From assembly GCF_000814025.1 (NCBI RefSeq), contig NZ_JWLL01000004.1, positions 124,001 through 188,000 on the forward strand: 64,000 bases of DNA. Direction: 5' to 3'. Positions 60,228 through 64,000 of this stretch are shown piece by piece (the first letter of the stretch is position 1; every line of letters begins with the position of its first letter). This DNA is from Tateyamaria sp. ANG-S1 (GTDB taxonomy: Bacteria > Pseudomonadota > Alphaproteobacteria > Rhodobacterales > Rhodobacteraceae). A model generated the notes under the pieces. It worked only from the letters and a program-made list of their open reading frames with translations, did not search any database and was not told the DNA's origin. The translations under genes were made by a program, and so were the position numbers.

Positions 60228-60952
60228 ACAATTGGTGCCCCGTCACGCTCGATGATCCTTGTGCGGGATGAGCCGACGATGACTATGGTGCGCATGTCGG
60301 CCATGTCGGGGGTCGTGTCCGGCAAGGGGACTATTTTGATCTCTTCATCGGGCCGCGTGACGTTGCGGGCGAAGATGACAGGGCGGGTATCGCCACATGC
60401 CTCTTTCAGCACGTCGAGCGTGCGCACGAAACCTTCGGGCCGGGATTTCGAGCGCGGGTTGTAGAAGGCCATGGCGAAGTCGGCCTCTGCCGCGAGACGC
60501 AGGCGCTTTTCGATGAGGCTCCACGGTTTGAGGTTGTCGCTGAGGTTAATGGCGCAGAAGTCGTGGCCCAGTGGTGCGCCGCAGCGGGCAGAGGCGGCGA
60601 GCATGGCGGTGATGCCGGGCAGTACGGAGATATCGAGGGTGCGCCAGTGGCCGGGGCCCGCTTCGACGGCCTCGAAGACGGCGGCGGCCATGGCGAAGAC
60701 GCCGGGATCGCCGGAGGACACGACGACGACCTTTTTGCCTTCGTAGGCCATGTCGAGGGCGTGGCGGGAGCGGTCGATCTCGACCCGGTTGTCGCTGGCA
60801 TGCAGCGTCAGGCCGGGGCGTTCGGCGATGCGGGCGACGTAGGGGGTGTAGCCGACGATGTCGGTGGCTTCGGCCAGCACATCAGACACTTCGGGCGTGA
60901 TGAGCGCGTCACCCCCCGGCCCGAGCCCCGCGATGCGCACCCAACCGGTCAC
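60200..60952 (-). CDS. cobJ: precorrin-3B C17-methyltransferase CobJ
   Basis: A 250-residue methylase that starts at GTG 60952, which overlaps the cobI stop (GTGA). It has VRIAGLGPGGDALITPEVSD, IVGYTPYVARI, VVSSGDPGVFAMAAAVFEAV, VLPGITAMLAASARCGAPLG and AFYNPRSKSRPEGFVRTLDV, all CobJ-specific. It carries out ring contraction by methylating C-17. Its last 28 bases overlap the convergent cobK end. Confidence 0.93.
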   Translation of the reverse strand: MTGWVRIAGLGPGGDALITPEVSDVLAEATDIVGYTPYVARIAERPGLTLHASDNRVEIDRSRHALDMAYEGKKVVVVSSGDPGVFAMAAAVFEAVEAGPGHWRTLDISVLPGITAMLAASARCGAPLGHDFCAINLSDNLKPWSLIEKRLRLAAEADFAMAFYNPRSKSRPEGFVRTLDVLKEACGDTRPVIFARNVTRPDEEIKIVPLPDTTPDMADMRTIVIVGSSRTRIIERDGAPIVYTPRSTPE

Positions 60953-61701
60953 GGGCGGCGGCCCTGTCCATGGACAACGATGATCGAGAAATAGGGGGTC
61001 ACTTTGCCCTCGGCCTCGCACAGCTTTTGCACGTTCTGGTTCGGCATCGCGGCGTACTCGATCAGGTAGGCGTCCTCGAACTTGCCTGCGCGGTGCAAGG
61101 CGCTGCGCACCTTGTCGATGTTGCGCCCGATTTTCATCACCACCAGCGCGTCGGCTTGTTCCATGCGGTCCACGAGCGTGTCTTCGTCGAGCGTGCCCAT
61201 GAGGATCGTCAGTATGTCGTCGCCCCAAGTGATGGGCGCACCCGTCGCTGTCCATGCGCCCGACATGCCGGTGATGGCGGGGACGACTTGCACCGGGACG
61301 TGGGGTTCGAGCCGTGTGTAGAGGTGCATGAAGGAGCCGTAGAAGAACGGGTCGCCTTCGCACAGCACGACGATGTCTTCGCCCCCTTCGGCGAGGCTGC
61401 GCAGGTGCGCGGTGCAGTCTGCGTAGAACGCCGACATGATTTCATTGTAGCGCGGGTCGGTCAGCGGGATTTCTGTCGTGACCGGGTATTCCATGGGAAA
61501 TTCGATGGCGTGATCCGCCAGCATCCCGTTCACGATGCGGCGGGCTTGACCGGGGCGGCCCGCCTTACGGAAGAAGGCGACGTGCTTGGCGTTCCGCACC
61601 AGCCGGTCGGCACGGACGCTGAGCAGGTCCTGCGCGCCGGGGCCGAGGCCTACACCGTGCACTGTTCCGGCGGATGTGGTTGAACTGCGCATCGCAGTCA
61701 T
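60949..61701 (-). CDS. cobI: precorrin-2 C20-methyltransferase CobI
   Basis: A 250-residue methylase with VHGVGLGPGAQDLLSVRADR, VAFFRKAGRPGQARRIVNGM, VVLCEGDPFFYGSFMHLYTR, VPAITGMSGAWTATGAPITW and MKIGRNIDKVRSAL. It methylates C-20 of precorrin-2. The ATG at 61701 overlaps the cobH stop by four bases (ATGA); an internal ATG at 61692 is less likely. Confidence 0.93.
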   Translation of the reverse strand: MTAMRSSTTSAGTVHGVGLGPGAQDLLSVRADRLVRNAKHVAFFRKAGRPGQARRIVNGMLADHAIEFPMEYPVTTEIPLTDPRYNEIMSAFYADCTAHLRSLAEGGEDIVVLCEGDPFFYGSFMHLYTRLEPHVPVQVVPAITGMSGAWTATGAPITWGDDILTILMGTLDEDTLVDRMEQADALVVMKIGRNIDKVRSALHRAGKFEDAYLIEYAAMPNQNVQKLCEAEGKVTPYFSIIVVHGQGRRP

Positions 61702-62327
61702 TCCTTGCGGCTTGCGATGGCGTTGACGGCGGCGACGGTAATGGCGCTGCCCCCCAGCCGCCCTTGCACGATGCAGCACGGGACGGGTTGGTCGGCCCAG
61801 AGGGCGTCTTTGGATTCCACCGCGCCAACGAAGCCTACGGGGCAGCCGATGATGGCGGCGGGGCGGGGGCAGTCGGGGTCTTCGAGCATGTTCAGGAGGT
61901 GGAAGAGCGCCGTCGGGGCGTTGCCGATGGCGACGACGGCGCCTTCGAGGTGAGGTCGCCAGAGTTCGAGCGCGGCGGCGGAGCGGGTGTTTTGCATCTC
62001 AGCTGCCAGCTCGCGGACGCCGTCATTGTGGAGGGTGCAGATAACTTGGTTATCTGCGGGCAGGCGGGGGCGGGTGATGCCTTCGCTCACCATGCGGGCG
62101 TCGCATAGGATGGGGGCGCCTGCTTCGAGGGCGGTGCGGGCGGATTGGACGAAGCCGGGGGAGAAGCGGCAGTGCTGTTCCAGCCCCACGAGCCCTGCGG
62201 CGTGGATCATGCGGACGGCGACCTGTTCTTCGTTTTTGTCAAAGCGGTCGAGGTCGGCCTCGGCCCGGATCGTGGCAAAGGATTGCAGGTAAATGGCCGC
62301 GCCATCGGTTTCGTATTCGTAGGGCAT
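61698..62327 (-). CDS. cobH: precorrin-8X methylmutase CobH
   Basis: A 209-residue mutase with the active histidine in RMIHAAGLVGLEQ near residue 40, GAPILCDARMVSEGITRPRL near 73, AIGNAPTALFHLLNML near 133 and IIGCPVGFVGAVESKDAL near 160. It moves a methyl group from C-11 to C-12, giving hydrogenobyrinic acid. It starts one base after the cobG stop. Confidence 0.95.
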   Translation of the reverse strand: MPYEYETDGAAIYLQSFATIRAEADLDRFDKNEEQVAVRMIHAAGLVGLEQHCRFSPGFVQSARTALEAGAPILCDARMVSEGITRPRLPADNQVICTLHNDGVRELAAEMQNTRSAAALELWRPHLEGAVVAIGNAPTALFHLLNMLEDPDCPRPAAIIGCPVGFVGAVESKDALWADQPVPCCIVQGRLGGSAITVAAVNAIASRKE

Positions 62328-62328
62328 T

Positions 62329-63423
62329 TTAGCTCGCTGGCGTCAGGAGGTCTGTGGCCGTGAGGCCGGTCGCGCGCGGGGCATCCCATGGATGGCCGTT
62401 TTCCACAAGGTCGAACGTGCCGTCGTTGCCGACGAGCGTGGTGGCGGCGCGGCGGGGGTGGGCGCAGCCCTTCGCACAGCCTGAGATGTGGAGGCCGGGT
62501 TTGGCCAGTTTGCGGGCAAGTGCCCGTGTGTCGACGGTGGCGGAGGCGCAGGCGGGCGCGCCGGGGCAGGCGTGGGTGTGCAGGAGCGGGTCGTTTGCGT
62601 CGGTGATGAAGCCGTGTGGGGCGCAGGGTTGGGCGTTTTCGAGGGTGAAGAGCCGCCATGGGGTGACGCGGAGGGCGGTTGCTTGGCTGTTTTGGATGAG
62701 GGCGGCGAGGGCTGCAGCGTCGATGCTGCCGAAGGGTGCGCCGTAGGTGGTGCCTCCGGGTTGCGGCGGTTGTGCTGCTTGATTGGGCGCCGTGTCTTGC
62801 CAGTTGTCGGGCAGTGGTGTCGATTTCAGGTGCTTTGCCATGCGCCCGGCGGCTGCACCGTTTGTGTCGAGGAACCAGTTGGCGAGGTCGAGGAGAGCCC
62901 GGGGCGCTTCGGCTTCGCTGATCGCTTGGCCTGTGAGGGCGCCGTCGGCGCGCAGGATCAGGCCGGTTGCGCTGCATTCGAAGCGGAAGTCGGCGGAGGT
63001 GTCAGTCAGGATCGGTTGCGTACCGGTGTCGATGACGATGCCCATTTTGGCGGGAAGCGTCGGCATCTGCGGCAAGGTGTCGAGGATGGCGGCGTGGAGG
63101 CGCGTAGTCAGGTCTCCGTCCTGCCAGAGCGGGGTGGTGACGATGTTGCGTTTGGCTTCGGCCTCGGGGGTCGTGTCCAGCAGGTCGAGGTCTTGGAGGG
63201 CTGTGAGGACGGTTTGGTGATCGTCGTCTTTGATCCCGCGCATTTGCAGGTTGGCGCGGCTGGTGAGGTCGATGATGCCGTTGCCATGGCTTTGCGACAG
63301 GGCGCAGAGGCCGAGGATCTGGTCGCGGGTGAGCCGTGCTAGACGGGGGCGGATGCGCATGATGAGCCCGTCGCCAGACATCATGGGGCGCCAGGCGCCG
63401 GGGCACCAACCTTTGACACTCAT
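62329..63423 (-). CDS. cobG: precorrin-3B synthase CobG
   Basis: A 364-residue sirohaem/Fe-S oxygenase of the sulfite/nitrite reductase superfamily. It opens VKGWCPGAWRPMMSGDGLIM, has a ferredoxin-like half with ANLQMRGIK, and carries the cluster cysteines in HACPGAPACASA and LHISGCAKGCAHP. It uses O2 to hydroxylate precorrin-3A, marking the aerobic cobalamin route. The protein is rather short for the family but both cluster motifs are present. Overlaps the cobN end by four bases. Confidence 0.92.
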   Translation of the reverse strand: MSVKGWCPGAWRPMMSGDGLIMRIRPRLARLTRDQILGLCALSQSHGNGIIDLTSRANLQMRGIKDDDHQTVLTALQDLDLLDTTPEAEAKRNIVTTPLWQDGDLTTRLHAAILDTLPQMPTLPAKMGIVIDTGTQPILTDTSADFRFECSATGLILRADGALTGQAISEAEAPRALLDLANWFLDTNGAAAGRMAKHLKSTPLPDNWQDTAPNQAAQPPQPGGTTYGAPFGSIDAAALAALIQNSQATALRVTPWRLFTLENAQPCAPHGFITDANDPLLHTHACPGAPACASATVDTRALARKLAKPGLHISGCAKGCAHPRRAATTLVGNDGTFDLVENGHPWDAPRATGLTATDLLTPAS

Positions 63424-64000
63424 TGCGCCGCTTCCAGGCTGGCGCGGATGGAGTTGCGGCGGGTGTGCCAGAGGCCTGCAGCATCCAGCGCGGCGAACTG
63501 GTCTTGCATTGCCTGGTAGGCGCCGGGGTTGGCGTCTTGGAGAAAGGCTGCGACCTCGGGGTCGCCCAGGGTCGCGTCGTGGTAGGCGTCGAAAAGGTGC
63601 GGGCCGACGACGCCAGCGAGGTGCGCGAAGGAGGCCATATGGTCGAGCGTGGCGGCAATCTCGGCCCCGCCGCGGAAGCCATGGCGTATCATGCCCGCGA
63701 GCCAGTCCGGTTGCGTGGCGCGGGCCTGGACGACGCGGGCGATCTCTTCGGGCAGGGTGCGGGCGCGGGGGCGGTCGGGTTGGGTCGTGTCGAGGTGGTA
63801 GAGGGAGGCCTTGCCGCCCGTGACCGCCTGGGCGGCGGCGAAGCCTGCTTCGTGGGCGGCGTAATCGGAGGCGAGAAGGACATCGGTTTCGGGCAGGTCC
63901 TGCAGGTGGACGAAGCTGTCGGCGGCTGCCACGCGGGCGCGGATGCCTGCCTCATCCTTGACAGTCTTCGGCCCGTCTAGAGCGTAGGCGCTAGCGGCGA
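63420..64000 (-). CDS. cobN: cobaltochelatase large subunit CobN, C-terminal part
   Basis: The last 192 codons are visible; the gene runs past the window end. The frame reads through to base 64000 as ASAYALDGPKTVKDEAGIRA and includes ETDVLLASDYAAHEAGFAAA, IRHGFRGGAEIAATLDHMAS and the conserved end NPGAYQAMQDQFAALDAAGL with RRNSIRASLE. CobN with CobS and CobT inserts cobalt into hydrogenobyrinate diamide. It lies upstream of cobG in one operon. Confidence 0.93.
   Translation of the reverse strand, partial: AASAYALDGPKTVKDEAGIRARVAAADSFVHLQDLPETDVLLASDYAAHEAGFAAAQAVTGGKASLYHLDTTQPDRPRARTLPEEIARVVQARATQPDWLAGMIRHGFRGGAEIAATLDHMASFAHLAGVVGPHLFDAYHDATLGDPEVAAFLQDANPGAYQAMQDQFAALDAAGLWHTRRNSIRASLEAAQ

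Overview
The window reads as chromosomal DNA of a marine alphaproteobacterium of the Roseobacter/Rhodobacteraceae type. This is inferred from the high GC, the dense overlapping operons, the many TRAP and peptide ABC importers, the aerobic cobalt-late cobalamin route, the urease locus, CtrA-like TTAA-N7-TTAAC sites and a 3'-end hairpin element I associate with this family. No rRNA, tRNA, IS element, prophage or CRISPR array was recognised.

Layout. 1-12 kb is carbon uptake and its regulators: the end of a sugar ABC locus with a LacI repressor, a GMC oxidoreductase beside a DctPQM TRAP operon with an IclR regulator, then a GntR / Gfo-Idh / isocitrate-isopropylmalate-type dehydrogenase operon facing a quinol-monooxygenase-like protein and a metallo-beta-lactamase-fold hydrolase. 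12-21 kb holds a patatin-like lipase and a peptide ABC importer (dppA, dppB, dppC, fused dppDF, all minus strand) whose two gaps carry plus-strand genes: an OmpA-family protein with a 12-copy 13-residue acidic repeat, and two tandem paralogous microproteins. 21-24 kb is an AT-richer patch with a GnnA/GnnB-like sugar-nucleotide dehydrogenase/aminotransferase pair. 24-32.7 kb has an orphan peptide-binding protein, an RND pump with its fusion protein and TetR repressor, and an AbrB-family membrane protein with a GntR regulator. 32.7-41.6 kb has tamB, tamA and, upstream on the same strand, a 1013-residue ABC-exporter-like protein that lacks the Walker A lysine and ends in a cyclic-nucleotide-binding fold.

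41.7-46.4 kb carries a DUF3307 protein, class III alcohol dehydrogenase and a two-subunit periplasmic molybdenum hydroxylase (IorAB type). 46.4-54.3 kb is a complete urease locus, ureD-A-B-C-E-F-G, interrupted between ureB and ureC by cyclase, carboxymuconolactone-decarboxylase and SRPBCC genes, and carrying a 54-residue His-rich membrane microprotein, a secreted unknown and a DUF1127 protein. 54.4-64 kb is an aerobic cobalamin cluster (cobN end, G, H, I, J, K, L, E, M, B, A, F).

Genes that appear to work together: TRAP uptake with its oxidoreductase; the Dpp importer with one or two binding proteins; TamA/TamB with the odd ABC protein in one envelope operon; and possibly IorAB plus the embedded cyclase genes feeding nitrogen to urease. 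Most calls rest on recognisable family motifs. Operators, terminators and functional links are inferred from sequence pattern alone.
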